This document shows, piece by piece, positions 19,585-29,042 of a stretch of 64,000 nucleotides of DNA. The DNA is from Flavobacteriales bacterium. GTDB taxonomy: Bacteria; Bacteroidota; Bacteroidia; Flavobacteriales_D; Sanyastnellaceae. The first letter of the stretch is position 1. Each line of letters opens with the position of its first letter. A model generated the notes under the pieces. It searched no databases and was not told the DNA's origin. It worked only from the letters and a program-made list of their open reading frames with translations. The translations under genes and the position numbers were made by a program. The DNA lies in contig JAKVAX010000006.1 in NCBI GenBank assembly GCA_022447625.1, positions 62,001 through 126,000 of the forward strand, in the 5' to 3' direction.

Positions 19585-20802
19585 TTAGTCTTTATTGTAT
19601 GAATTGACGACCGCACTCCATGCTTCTGTCACTTCCACGTGATTCATACCTAAAATAGTCGTTAGGGAGTTCATGAGAGAGGTATAGTCTGAAGTACAGG
19701 CGTTCATGAGCTTTTGCAGGCCCTGATCCCCCTTTAGCTGATATATTAATTCACAGATGGCTGCTCCTGAAGGATAAGCCGTGCGGTAGCCGTTGTATTG
19801 AGTGGTCTGTGAAATAAGGGTTTCAAAATTGAACCGAAGAGGATCTCTCACGAGATCAGTAGCGAGCATTCCCATCAGTTGTTCAAACTCGTTCATATCT
19901 TCTCTTGTGCCAAGGAATACGGCGAGGCCCTCTTCAATAAGGTAGCCACGATTTTTATTCATCGGCAGTAGTTGATGGACCAACTCATGAGGATAAAACT
20001 CGTTTCCTTTAGCTGTTAAGATCATACCTTCCCGTGCTTTCCCCCCTGTGACACCCACAAAATAGTAATCGAAGTTCTCTAGTAGCCCCATATCATCGAT
20101 GCTATTCGTTATGAAATAGTTGAACGGTTCAACTCCTTGTGGGTCGAAGCGTTCGATGAAATCCTCGCAGAAGGCGAGAGCTTGCTTTGCCTCTTGATGA
20201 TTAAATACATGGTTTTCTGGATGGAAATAGTGTATTAAACCATAAGATTGAGACGACCACTGCTTAGTTAATTCAACAATGAGATTCTCAAAGACCCATC
20301 GATTGTTCTCCTTGACCGCGTTGAGCTTGTGAATGCACCAGACTTTGGAACCGATATACTCCGGATCGGAGGTGTTTGATGAGTACAACACCCTAATCTG
20401 GTACTTCTCGCCGAGGGGTTCTACTGAGAGAACAAATGGAGAGAAATGCCGAAACAACAACTCAGCATTCATATCACCCTGGAATAAACTCGCTCTGCTG
20501 AAATCAAAGTCTTCATAAAGGTCGACTTCCAATGAGTTCCAGAAATATGAGTTCCCTGCGGCTTCAGGTGTGGAACGGAAATAACCTTCGTAGTTCTCAA
20601 TAATAGCTCGTACATCCATTGAAGATGTATCCACCCGAGAACTCAAAAGTAAATGAATAGCGCTGTCATCGGAGTCTTGACACTTCGCACTGAATGATGC
20701 CAAAGACAAGCCCCCGATAATCAATAGAACGTGTAATCCAATAATTTTCCTCGAGGTATGTATTTGAACCCAGATCTTCATTGATTCTCGTTTTTTACTC
20801 AT
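19585..20802 (-). CDS. secreted gluzincin-type zinc metallopeptidase-like protein
   Basis: The 405-residue protein begins with a long basic N-terminus and a hydrophobic segment (IIGLHVLLIIGGLSLASFSA). Around residue 270 it carries an HEXXH motif in FYPHELVHQLLP. About 15 residues later comes YLIEEGLAVFLG, whose Glu would be the third zinc ligand in gluzincins. A following helical region contains AYPSGAAICELIYQLKG, as in M1-like or peptidase MA-type proteins. It is therefore likely an exported metallopeptidase; the substrate is unknown. An internal ATG seven codons in is an alternative start. Confidence 0.7.
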   Translation of the reverse strand: MSKKRESMKIWVQIHTSRKIIGLHVLLIIGGLSLASFSAKCQDSDDSAIHLLLSSRVDTSSMDVRAIIENYEGYFRSTPEAAGNSYFWNSLEVDLYEDFDFSRASLFQGDMNAELLFRHFSPFVLSVEPLGEKYQIRVLYSSNTSDPEYIGSKVWCIHKLNAVKENNRWVFENLIVELTKQWSSQSYGLIHYFHPENHVFNHQEAKQALAFCEDFIERFDPQGVEPFNYFITNSIDDMGLLENFDYYFVGVTGGKAREGMILTAKGNEFYPHELVHQLLPMNKNRGYLIEEGLAVFLGTREDMNEFEQLMGMLATDLVRDPLRFNFETLISQTTQYNGYRTAYPSGAAICELIYQLKGDQGLQKLMNACTSDYTSLMNSLTTILGMNHVEVTEAWSAVVNSYNKD

Positions 20803-21448
20803 CCGTCATCGACCACCGATGACAATTCTTGGTTTCTAATTTCTTGTCGTTTGTCTATTGTCATTTATGTAACCCTTAATCTTTCACACCTAATCCAAGT
20901 TCATCCCTCGAATTTTGAGAGGTGCGAAAAGACATTCCCAGAGGTGTACATCTTCTCCCATAAACGCGCCGCTTCAGAACCAACATCAAAAATCGTAGCG
21001 CTCCCCTCATCAGAACATCCAAAGAACAGCGCAGAAGTTAAATTCAATAATGTGCCCAATTGAATGCCATTCTTCCTTAAAACCAAACGAGCCAACGGAA
21101 TCTCCATTCTGAACGGATAAATAACCGACCCGTGGTTGTTGATAGCCTATGCGCCGATAATCGTCTACATTCGCTTGAACGATAGTGCGTGATGACTTAT
21201 TCAGTAGTTGGATATCCTCAAGCTGGAAGCCAGTTTCTTCTACAATGCGAAGCTCGAGCAATCTCGGTTTTGACATTGATGACCGCAGGTTACAGATTTT
21301 TCATGGAAGACTGAATGGCGCGAAGAGAACGTTTAAGGACTTTTGGGGTTTAAACAGTCGGGATTACGGCACATAAACCGCAATCTGTAATTTGCAATCC
21401 GCGTTCCAAGCCCCAAGATACCGTAACTTTACACCCCGTAAGTCAGCC
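20803..21448. other. intergenic region holding a possible frameshifted small gene
   Basis: This 646-base stretch separates two divergent genes. Its main content is a pair of overlapping minus-strand frames (20901-21276). GCAATCCGCGTTCC at 21394-21407 repeats the motif seen upstream of plsC. A TAACTTTA stretch near 21423, a near match to the -7 box, precedes mfd. Confidence 0.4.
20901..21276 (-). pseudogene. possible small gene split by a frameshift
   Basis: One minus-strand frame (21276-21010, 88 aa) starts MSKPRLLELRIVEETGFQLE. A second frame (down to 20901) ends with the plausible protein segment GSATIFDVGSEAARLWEKMY. The two overlap around 21010-21060, so a single-base change there could join them into about 125 residues. 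I recognise no family. Either part could be chance, so confidence is low. Confidence 0.3.
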
Positions 21449-24400
21449 ATGACCCTTCAAGAGTTCCAACAGGTATATACTTCAGACCCCGTCAGTAAGC
21501 ATATTGGCGATCTTTTGTCACACCCTGAATCAAAGGTAATGATCAAAGGGGCTGTAGGCTCATCCCGAGCAATGATTGCAGCAGCTGTCATTGAGGATAT
21601 CAAGGGAGATCATCTGTTCATCTTGAACGATAAAGAGTCAGCGGCCTATTTCTTCAATGACCTTGAGCATCTACTCCCAGATCGCAAAATTTTATTCTAC
21701 CCGCGTTCAGCCCGTGTGCCCTATCAGTCTGAAAGTACAGAGAACGCTAACATCGCGATGCGAGCGGAGGTGCTAAATGAGATCCGCAAGTTCAAAGGGA
21801 GAACGATCACTGTTTCTTTCCCTGAAGCGTTGGCTGAGCAGGTGGTCACGAAGAAGAATCTTTCAGAACATACCTTCGATATTCATCTCGAAGAAAGCTA
21901 CTCAATGGAGTTCATTGATGAGGTGATGCAAGAGTATGCATTCGAGAAAGTTGATTACGTATACGAACCCGGACAGTACTCTATTCGCGGAGGAATCGTT
22001 GATATATTCTCTTACAGCTTTGATCAGCCATACCGTATTGAATTCTTCGGCGACGATGTGGATTCAATTCGAAAGTTCGATCCTACAACTCAGCTGAGTA
22101 CAGGGAAGATGACCAAGGCGACCATTGTCCCGAATGTAGGGAAGCAACTGCTGCATGAGTCACGAGAGTCCTTCTTCGAATTCTTCGGAAATGACGGCGT
22201 GGTATGGGCGGATAATTTCGCCAAGTGCGAAGATGAACTAAAAAAGACCCTCGAAAAGGCACACCACCATTACGAGAAATTGGAGTCGCTACTCAACCAC
22301 CTGAAACCTGAAGATCTATTCACTGATTCGTCGGTATTCAAAAAGCTGGTAAGTTCACTGAAAACAGCAGAATTCGGAGGAGCGAATTACTTCGCTCAAA
22401 GCGTGATGATTGAGTATGACATGACGCCTCAGCCGAGCTTCAATAAGAACTTTGAGCTGTTAGGGAAGAACCTGCGTCAGAACCATACCTCAGGGTACAT
22501 TAACGTGGTGACAGCGGGTCAGCCTAAACAGATTGAGCGTCTTTACGACATCTTTGAAGACCGTCAAGAAGAGGTGGAGTTCAAGCCCATTTCCATCGAA
22601 CTTAGTGAAGGCTTCATTGATAAAGGTCGTAAGATTCTATGTTACACGGATCATCAAATCTTTGAGCGATACCATCGTTTCAGATTGAAGGAAGGTTTTC
22701 GCAAGAACAAGGAAGCACTCACGCTGAAAGAACTTTCGAACCTAGAGCCAGGAGATTATGTGGTACATATAGATCACGGGGTAGGTGAGTTTAGCGGACT
22801 TCAGAAAGTAGACGTCAACGGGAAGGAGCAAGAGGCGATTCGTTTGACCTATAAGGGGGGAGATATTCTCTACGTTTCGATTCACTCACTTCACCGCATT
22901 TCCAAATATTCAGGGAAAGAAGGAACAGTGCCGAAGATTGATAAACTCGGCTCACCTGCTTGGCAGAATAAGAAGAACAAGACGAAGAAGCGCGTCAAGG
23001 AACTGGCCTTTGACCTGCTCAAATTATACGCGAAACGTAAGGCAAGTAAGGGCTTTGCGTATTCACCAGATGGCTATCTCCAGAACGAACTGGAGGCCTC
23101 TTTTATGTACGAAGACACACCTGATCAGCTCGCCGCAACGACCGCTGTGAAAGAAGATATGCAGGGTGAGTATCCAATGGATCGCCTCGTGTGTGGTGAT
23201 GTCGGCTTTGGTAAGACGGAAGTAGCTATTCGTGCCGCTTTTAAGGCAGCTTGTGATGGAAAACAAGTGGCTGTTTTGGTTCCTACGACCATCCTTTCTC
23301 TACAGCACTACAAGAGCTTTAAGGCGCGTCTGAAAGAGTTCCCAGTAACTGTTGATTACCTCAATCGATTCAAGACTGGGAAAAAGCTTCGTGAGACGCT
23401 CGATAATATTGAAAGCGGTAAAGTGGATATCGTCATAGGTACCCACAAGATCGTCGGGAAACAAGTGAACTTTAAAGATCTCGGACTTCTAGTTATTGAC
23501 GAGGAACAAAAGTTTGGGGTGTCTGTGAAAGACAAGCTGAAGACCATGCGTGCCAACGTAGACACCTTGACCTTGACTGCAACACCGATCCCCAGAACGC
23601 TTCAATTCTCTTTACTTGGGGCACGTGACTTATCCATCATCAATACACCGCCTCCAAACCGTTATCCGGTAGAAACGGTGTTGCATGGATTTAATGAAGA
23701 GATCATTCGAGATGCCATCAGCTATGAAATTCAACGTGGCGGACAGGCGTACTTTGTCCATAATCGTGTGAGCAACATCAAGGAAGTGGCGGGTATGATC
23801 CAGCGTCTGGTTCCTGACGCTCGTGTAGGCATCGGCCATGGTCAGATGAATGGTGATGAACTAGAAGAGGTCATGACCAACTTCATCGACGGTACTTTCG
23901 ATGTCTTGGTTGCTACCACTATCGTGGAATCGGGTATCGACATTTCGAACGCGAACACGATGATCATTAATGAAGCGCAGAACTTCGGATTAAGTGATCT
24001 TCACCAGCTTCGTGGACGTGTTGGGCGTTCAAATAAGAAGGCATTCTGTTACCTGCTGGCGCCTCCACTCCATGCTTTACCTGATGAATCACGCAAACGA
24101 TTGCAGGCGATTGAGCAGTTCTCTGATCTTGGGTCTGGAATGAACATCGCCATGCGAGATCTGGATATCCGTGGAGCAGGAAACATGCTTGGAGGAGAGC
24201 AGTCAGGATTTATCAGCGACATCGGTTTCGATATGTATCAGAAGATCCTGGATGAGGCAGTTCGTGAGCTGAAAGAAGAAGAGTTCAAGGATCTCTTCGA
24301 TGAAGAGCAGATGAAAACGCAAAAGTTCGTGGCCGAGACAGCCTTGGAGACAGACTTTGAACTTCTGATTCCAGATGATTACGTAACTGGAATTGCAGAG

Positions 24401-24796
24401 CGTATCCAGCTCTACCGTGAACTTGACGAGACACCGAACGGCGACGAGCTAGACCGTTTCAAGAAGGAATTGGTTGACCGCTTCGGTCCAATTCCACGAG
24501 AGACTGAAGATCTCTTAGAATCAATTAAGGTGCGTCGAATGGCCAATGACATTGGCTTTGAGAAATTGATCTTGAAATCAGGGAAAATGATCGGACATTT
24601 TGTCTCAAACCAAGAGTCTGCGTACTACCAGAGTAAAAAGTTCTCGAATGTGCTAGAGTTCCTGAAGGATCACCCAAATAGAGGGAAGATGTATGAGAAG
24701 AACGGTGTGCTTCGCATGAGCTTCACGAGCGTGGAACGAATTGATCAAGCAATGGAGATTCTTCGCCTGCTTGACGGACAGAAAGTGGGAGCTTAA
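21449..24796 (+). CDS. mfd: transcription-repair coupling factor
   Basis: The 1115-residue Mfd removes RNA polymerase stalled at DNA lesions and recruits UvrA. The N-terminal UvrB-like domain is seen in FYPRSARVPYQSE and YSIRGGIVDIFSY. The RNA polymerase-interacting domain has DYVVHIDHGVGEFSGLQ. The RecG-like translocase has Walker A in CGDVGFGKTEVA, Walker B as VIDEEQKFGV, motif III TLTATPIPRTL and the helicase C-terminal QLRGRVGRSNKKAFCYLL. The TRCF C-terminal domain follows. The ATG at 21449 (MTLQEFQQVY) is preferred; the upstream TTG adds 19 unlikely residues. Its stop overlaps the convergent lipoprotein gene by 4 bases. Confidence 0.96.
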   Translation: MTLQEFQQVYTSDPVSKHIGDLLSHPESKVMIKGAVGSSRAMIAAAVIEDIKGDHLFILNDKESAAYFFNDLEHLLPDRKILFYPRSARVPYQSESTENANIAMRAEVLNEIRKFKGRTITVSFPEALAEQVVTKKNLSEHTFDIHLEESYSMEFIDEVMQEYAFEKVDYVYEPGQYSIRGGIVDIFSYSFDQPYRIEFFGDDVDSIRKFDPTTQLSTGKMTKATIVPNVGKQLLHESRESFFEFFGNDGVVWADNFAKCEDELKKTLEKAHHHYEKLESLLNHLKPEDLFTDSSVFKKLVSSLKTAEFGGANYFAQSVMIEYDMTPQPSFNKNFELLGKNLRQNHTSGYINVVTAGQPKQIERLYDIFEDRQEEVEFKPISIELSEGFIDKGRKILCYTDHQIFERYHRFRLKEGFRKNKEALTLKELSNLEPGDYVVHIDHGVGEFSGLQKVDVNGKEQEAIRLTYKGGDILYVSIHSLHRISKYSGKEGTVPKIDKLGSPAWQNKKNKTKKRVKELAFDLLKLYAKRKASKGFAYSPDGYLQNELEASFMYEDTPDQLAATTAVKEDMQGEYPMDRLVCGDVGFGKTEVAIRAAFKAACDGKQVAVLVPTTILSLQHYKSFKARLKEFPVTVDYLNRFKTGKKLRETLDNIESGKVDIVIGTHKIVGKQVNFKDLGLLVIDEEQKFGVSVKDKLKTMRANVDTLTLTATPIPRTLQFSLLGARDLSIINTPPPNRYPVETVLHGFNEEIIRDAISYEIQRGGQAYFVHNRVSNIKEVAGMIQRLVPDARVGIGHGQMNGDELEEVMTNFIDGTFDVLVATTIVESGIDISNANTMIINEAQNFGLSDLHQLRGRVGRSNKKAFCYLLAPPLHALPDESRKRLQAIEQFSDLGSGMNIAMRDLDIRGAGNMLGGEQSGFISDIGFDMYQKILDEAVRELKEEEFKDLFDEEQMKTQKFVAETALETDFELLIPDDYVTGIAERIQLYRELDETPNGDELDRFKKELVDRFGPIPRETEDLLESIKVRRMANDIGFEKLILKSGKMIGHFVSNQESAYYQSKKFSNVLEFLKDHPNRGKMYEKNGVLRMSFTSVERIDQAMEILRLLDGQKVGA

Positions 24797-25290
24797 TTCT
24801 CTTCGAAAATCACATTGTACTTTACACCGAAAGTCGCCTGTTTCTTCGTGAAGCTGTCGTGCAGATATTCTACTCCGTTGATGATGTCATCCTCTACTTC
24901 AAAGGCGCGCAGCTGTTTGCTAGGTGTGAACATGCTGTCTGGTAGAGAAATCAAATCGATTAATTCGGCATAAGGGCCGTCGACAATCCCCTCGTATCCT
25001 TGAATTAATTCTCGAGTGGCGTTGTACAGTGATTCGTCTTTATTGAACGCACCAATGTCGTCTACTGCACGCAAACTCTCCACAATACGGCCTTGCAGAA
25101 TCAGGTAAGCCTCATCGATGTGCGTAGTGTCAATCTTATTCAAAGAGCTATCCAATTCGTTTAGCGCAGAGAGCACATAGGCTTGCTGTTCAATCAATGA
25201 ATCGTTGTAGGCAGCGGCTTTTTCTGAACGTGATTCACACGAAGTAAGAATAACCGCAAAGGCGCAGAAGAGTAGTGTTTTCTTGAGCAT
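24793..25290 (-). CDS. lipoprotein of unknown function
   Basis: The 165-residue protein has a lipoprotein signal peptide with lipobox LTSC (KKTLLFCAFAVILTSC), so it is acylated and exported. The mature part is predicted helical, with regular charged heptads (DSLIEQQAYVLSALNELDSSL), and resembles small helical surface lipoproteins. I do not recognise a defined family. It lies 9 bases after the kelch gene on the same strand and may be co-transcribed with it. Confidence 0.7.
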   Translation of the reverse strand: MLKKTLLFCAFAVILTSCESRSEKAAAYNDSLIEQQAYVLSALNELDSSLNKIDTTHIDEAYLILQGRIVESLRAVDDIGAFNKDESLYNATRELIQGYEGIVDGPYAELIDLISLPDSMFTPSKQLRAFEVEDDIINGVEYLHDSFTKKQATFGVKYNVIFEEN

Positions 25291-25299
25291 AGTAAGGTT

Positions 25300-26643
25300 C
25301 TAGTGAATCACTTGAACTGACAAACGGAATGGATTCTCATTGTCTGTCGATGTCAACTGGTAATTTCCAGCAGGCAAGGTAGTCACATCTACCACATTTC
25401 CTTGTCCTTCCAGTGCAATTCGACCATTCATATCGATCATTTGCCAGAAATAGTTTCCTTCCCCTGAGATGACAAATCGGTCAATACTCGGGTTTGGAAA
25501 CGCGATTACTGAAGGAGCAATGATGTCTTCTACAGCACTTGGTTCCATCCATAGTTCAGCGGTTCCGTTCCCTGCGTCGTCAGCTCCAGCTATGATCCAC
25601 ATGTCTGGTGAAAGTTGAGCAGAGGCACTTCTGAATCGCTGATCACCATCCTCAGCGGCATCAATCGTTTCCACGTTAGTGCTAATTCCTAGGCTGAAAG
25701 ACATAGAAGGAGCGTAAGTAGTAGTCACACCATCTCCTGTTTGATCCGTTCCTGAAACGGAATAAATCGCTCCGTTTCCAAATTGAAGCATGTGGTTGTA
25801 ACAGTGCTTTTGTGGCAGGCTAACAGTGATCCAAGTACCGGTGAATGGCTCATAGATTTCCGCGCTAGCGAGACCTTCGAAAAGATTCTCATTGCCATTG
25901 AAAACGCGACCACCCACAATAGCGCAGATGCCGCTTTCGTTCACAACACCTTCCATGTTATCACGACCTATGTTTAGGCTTCCAGTGACAGTCCATTCAT
26001 CTAGGAACGGATCATAAATCTCTGCTTCATCCATTTGGAAATCGAGGGAAGGATTGAATCCTCCAGCCACAAGAACTCTTCCGTCAGGAAGCAATACCGT
26101 AGCATGTGAATTACGCGCAAAGTTCATTGGAGCCGCTGCAGTAATCGTGTTGGCTACGGGGTCATAGATGTCACATGTGGCCATTGTGTTGTTCCCGTCG
26201 AAACCACCAGTAAATAGTATACGTCCGTCAAGGAGTTTTGTTGTTTCAACATACGAACGACCAACCGTCAAGTCTGGCCCAGTCATCCAAGTATCATTAT
26301 CGAAATCGTAGATCTCTGTTGAGGCTAAGCTCGCAGGATCTTCGCCATCCCATCCTCCTGCAGCAATGACATAGCCGTTGTTGAGGCCACACATGGCAAA
26401 GTTGGTGCGCGCTGTACCCATCGGTGCGATTTCCAACCACATTTCTGTTTCTACATCGTAGTATTCAGCAGAAGCGCTGATCTCTGATCCGTCCCATCCA
26501 CCAGCGGCAAGAGCCTTGGTGTCATCAATCTTTGCAAGCTGATGCGAGCTACGCGATACAAGCAGCGGTTCAATAGAAATGGCTTGCTGGGCTTGGATTG
26601 AGACAGTAGCCGCAAGGCAGAGAAAGAGTAGTATTGCTCGCAT
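25300..26643 (-). CDS. secreted kelch-repeat protein with T9SS sorting domain
   Basis: The 447-residue protein has a signal peptide (RAILLFLCLAATVSIQAQ), then about six kelch repeats forming a beta-propeller. Repeat signatures are AAGGWDGSEISASAEYYD, AAGGWDGEDPASLASTEIYD, FTGGFDGNNTMATCDIYD and VAGGFNPSLDFQMDEAEIYD. The C-terminus is a type A sorting domain (AFPNPSIDRFVISG ... AGNYQLTS). It should be exported by T9SS to the surface, where a propeller would bind protein or glycan; the ligand is unknown. One repeat (LASAEIYEP) is encoded by a 13-mer copy at 25858-25870. Confidence 0.88.
   Translation of the reverse strand: MRAILLFLCLAATVSIQAQQAISIEPLLVSRSSHQLAKIDDTKALAAGGWDGSEISASAEYYDVETEMWLEIAPMGTARTNFAMCGLNNGYVIAAGGWDGEDPASLASTEIYDFDNDTWMTGPDLTVGRSYVETTKLLDGRILFTGGFDGNNTMATCDIYDPVANTITAAAPMNFARNSHATVLLPDGRVLVAGGFNPSLDFQMDEAEIYDPFLDEWTVTGSLNIGRDNMEGVVNESGICAIVGGRVFNGNENLFEGLASAEIYEPFTGTWITVSLPQKHCYNHMLQFGNGAIYSVSGTDQTGDGVTTTYAPSMSFSLGISTNVETIDAAEDGDQRFRSASAQLSPDMWIIAGADDAGNGTAELWMEPSAVEDIIAPSVIAFPNPSIDRFVISGEGNYFWQMIDMNGRIALEGQGNVVDVTTLPAGNYQLTSTDNENPFRLSVQVIH
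25858..25870 (-). repeat. 13-mer repeat CGCTAGCGCGGAA, copy 3
   Basis: Exact copy, sense within the kelch gene, reading ASAE in a kelch repeat. Confidence 0.95.
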
Positions 26644-26711
26644 GGAAAGTTGTTTGAAGCCAATTTAAATGTTTTCGGTCATACCCGATTCATTCAGTAA
26701 TTTGCGCCTCT

Positions 26712-27458
26712 ATGATTCCGAAGCCCAATCATTTTACCCAAGCACAGGATTTTAAAGACGGTGTTTTGCTCCTCATCGATAAGCCACTTGACTGGACGTC
26801 TTTCGACGTGGTCAATAAGGTGCGCGGGATGATCCGAAGAAAGTTGGGAGTGAAGAAGATCAAGGTAGGTCATGCTGGAACCTTGGATCCAAAAGCCACT
26901 GGCCTGCTAGTGATTTGTACTGGAAAAATGACCAAACAAATTACCGCCATGATCGAGGAAGATAAAGGCTATACGGGTACCATGAAATTCGGTGCGATCA
27001 CGCCCACTTATGATTTGGAATCAGCAGAGACTGATACCTTTCCTATAGATGACTTAAGCCCTGACAATCTTGCAAAGGCAGCTCAAGAATTCGTCCCTGG
27101 CTATTCGCAACAAGCGCCCATCTTCTCTGCCAAGAAAATTGACGGGAAACCAGCCTATCTGCATGCGAGAAAGGGGCGCGAGGTTGAGATCCCAAAGCGT
27201 CACGTCATGATCCATGAATTCAATCTCACGCGCGTGGAATTGCCTGAGGTGGATTTCGATGTAAGCTGCAGCAAAGGAACCTACATTCGTTCGCTCGCTT
27301 ATGACTTAGGTCAGCAATTGAATAATGGAGCTTACTTGATCGCCCTTCGTCGATATAAAAGCGGAAAGTTCCATATAAACGACGCTATTACAGTGGGTAC
27401 ATTCTCAGAACGACTCGCCGCGATACCAGATCCCGCGCCAGATGCGACGAATGGCTAA
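26712..27458 (+). CDS. truB: tRNA pseudouridine(55) synthase
   Basis: The 248-residue enzyme makes pseudouridine 55 in the T-loop of tRNAs. LLLIDKPLDWTSFDVVNKV is the family start and GHAGTLDPKATGLLV holds catalytic Asp59. Later blocks YTGTMKFGAITPTYD, PIFSAKKIDGKPAY and SCSKGTYIRSLAYDLG are all standard. The C-terminal PUA-like domain is short or absent, as in many Bacteroidota. queA follows 59 bases later behind its own promoter. Confidence 0.96.
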   Translation: MIPKPNHFTQAQDFKDGVLLLIDKPLDWTSFDVVNKVRGMIRRKLGVKKIKVGHAGTLDPKATGLLVICTGKMTKQITAMIEEDKGYTGTMKFGAITPTYDLESAETDTFPIDDLSPDNLAKAAQEFVPGYSQQAPIFSAKKIDGKPAYLHARKGREVEIPKRHVMIHEFNLTRVELPEVDFDVSCSKGTYIRSLAYDLGQQLNNGAYLIALRRYKSGKFHINDAITVGTFSERLAAIPDPAPDATNG

Positions 27459-27464
27459 AGACAC

Positions 27465-27495
27465 TTGACAAACAGGGTGTTTTGTACTACTTTTG
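27465..27495 (+). promoter_or_regulatory. promoter of queA (TTGACA and TACTTTTG)
   Basis: TTGACA at 27465-27470 and TACTTTTG at 27488-27495 are separated by 17 bases. This fits a Bacteroidota promoter with TTG at -33 and TAnnTTTG at -7, followed by the ATG at 27518. Confidence 0.6.
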
Positions 27496-27517
27496 CACCC
27501 CTTTTTAAAGACGCGCT

Positions 27518-28576
27518 ATGAGACCAATGAAGCTTTCTCAGTTCAAGTTCGAACTTCCTGAAAAATTGATCGCACAACACCCAACAGACAACCGTGACGA
27601 ATCGCGGTTGATGGTGATCGATCGAGCATCTGGAACAATTGAGCACAAGATGTTCAAAGACGTACTTGATTACTTTGATGAAGGTGACGTAATGGTGTTG
27701 AACAATACGAAGGTTTTTCCAGCACGTCTATATGGAAACAAAGAGAAGACCGGAGCAACTATCGAGGTGTTTCTACTTCGTGAGTTGAACCGCGATAGCT
27801 TGCTATGGGATGTGTTGGTTGATCCAGCGCGTAAGATCCGTATCGGTAACAAGCTTTACTTCGGTGAAAACGATGAGTTGGTTGCAGAGGTAATCGATAA
27901 CACCACTTCTCGTGGACGTACACTTCGTTTCCTTTTCGATGGAACGCACGAAGAGTTCAAGCAGACTGTTTACAAATTAGGGCAGACGCCACTTCCGAAA
28001 TACATTCAGCGTGAAGTTGAGCCGGAAGATGCTGATCGTTTCCAAACCATTTACGCGAAGCACGAAGGAGCAGTAGCTGTTCCAACTGCAGGATTGCACT
28101 TCTCTCGTCAGCTATTGAAGCGTCTTGAGTTGAAAGGAATCGATTTTGCTGAAATCACACTCCACGTCGGACTCGGAACTTTCCGTCCGGTGGAAGTAGA
28201 GGATTTAACCAAGCACAAAGTAGATTCAGAGCAGGTTTACATCACTCAGGAATCAGCAAACTTGGTCAATGGTGCCAAAGACAAGAAAACGAAAGTATGT
28301 GCTGTAGGTACTACAGTAATGCGAGCGATTGAGTCTTCAGTAAGCACGTATCAGCGTCTGAATACCTTTGACGGATGGACGAATAAATTCATTTTTCCTC
28401 CATACGAGTTTAAGATTGCAGATCGCATGATTACGAACTTCCATACTCCTGAATCAACGCTGTTGATGATGGCTGCGGCGTTCGGAGGATACGATCTGAT
28501 CATGGAAGCGTACCAAACAGCAATCAAAGAAGAATACCGCTTCTACGCTTACGGTGACGCGATGTTGATCTTGTAA
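27518..28576 (+). CDS. queA: S-adenosylmethionine:tRNA ribosyltransferase-isomerase
   Basis: The 352-residue QueA transfers the ribosyl part of SAM to preQ1-modified tRNA in queuosine synthesis. Diagnostic blocks are [59 protein letters not shown] and [20 protein letters not shown]. Length is normal. The ATG at 27527 would give the most typical N-terminus (MKLSQF); 27518 adds three residues. No other queuosine genes are in the window. Confidence 0.96.
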   Translation: MRPMKLSQFKFELPEKLIAQHPTDNRDESRLMVIDRASGTIEHKMFKDVLDYFDEGDVMVLNNTKVFPARLYGNKEKTGATIEVFLLRELNRDSLLWDVLVDPARKIRIGNKLYFGENDELVAEVIDNTTSRGRTLRFLFDGTHEEFKQTVYKLGQTPLPKYIQREVEPEDADRFQTIYAKHEGAVAVPTAGLHFSRQLLKRLELKGIDFAEITLHVGLGTFRPVEVEDLTKHKVDSEQVYITQESANLVNGAKDKKTKVCAVGTTVMRAIESSVSTYQRLNTFDGWTNKFIFPPYEFKIADRMITNFHTPESTLLMMAAAFGGYDLIMEAYQTAIKEEYRFYAYGDAMLIL

Positions 28577-28613
28577 ATTCAATCTTTGTCGACATCTTGC
28601 GTTATCGAAAGGT

Positions 28614-29042
28614 ATGCGCATGAAACAGGCATTGGCCTCATTCCTTTTTTTCTTTCTTGCTTTTAGCCTCACGGCTGGAACGCTTCGCTTTGAAGAGTCA
28701 CCTGCACTCGAAGGAATTCCAAAGGCGAAAGAACGTGTGCACCTTAGAAAGTTTATCAAAGAAGTTAGGGCGTTAAAGGATGCCACTGACGAAGAGCGCT
28801 TAGCTTTCTTTGAACGGCAAGAAAACCCACGTTTAATTGCCATTGCATTAACATTGCTCTTGGGTCCTTTCGGGGCACATCGAATTTATCTAGGTACCAG
28901 TGATAAGGTACCTGTTATTTACGCTCTTACGATTGGAGGAGGGCTAGGAGTGATACCGCTCATTGATCTCTTTCACTTAATCTTCGCAAAAGACATCGGT
29001 CGGTTTATCAATAATCCGAAGGTAATTATGTGGGGAGACTAA
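28614..29042 (+). CDS. TM2 domain-containing membrane protein
   Basis: The 142-residue protein has a signal peptide-like N-terminus (ASFLFFFLAFSLTAG), a charged middle segment and a C-terminal TM2 domain of two helices: IAIALTLLLGPFGAHRIYLG, then GGLGVIPLIDLFHLIF. The G-P-F-G-x-H-R-x-Y-L-G turn is the TM2 hallmark. The role in bacteria is unknown. Its stop overlaps the convergent TPR gene by 4 bases. Confidence 0.8.
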   Translation: MRMKQALASFLFFFLAFSLTAGTLRFEESPALEGIPKAKERVHLRKFIKEVRALKDATDEERLAFFERQENPRLIAIALTLLLGPFGAHRIYLGTSDKVPVIYALTIGGGLGVIPLIDLFHLIFAKDIGRFINNPKVIMWGD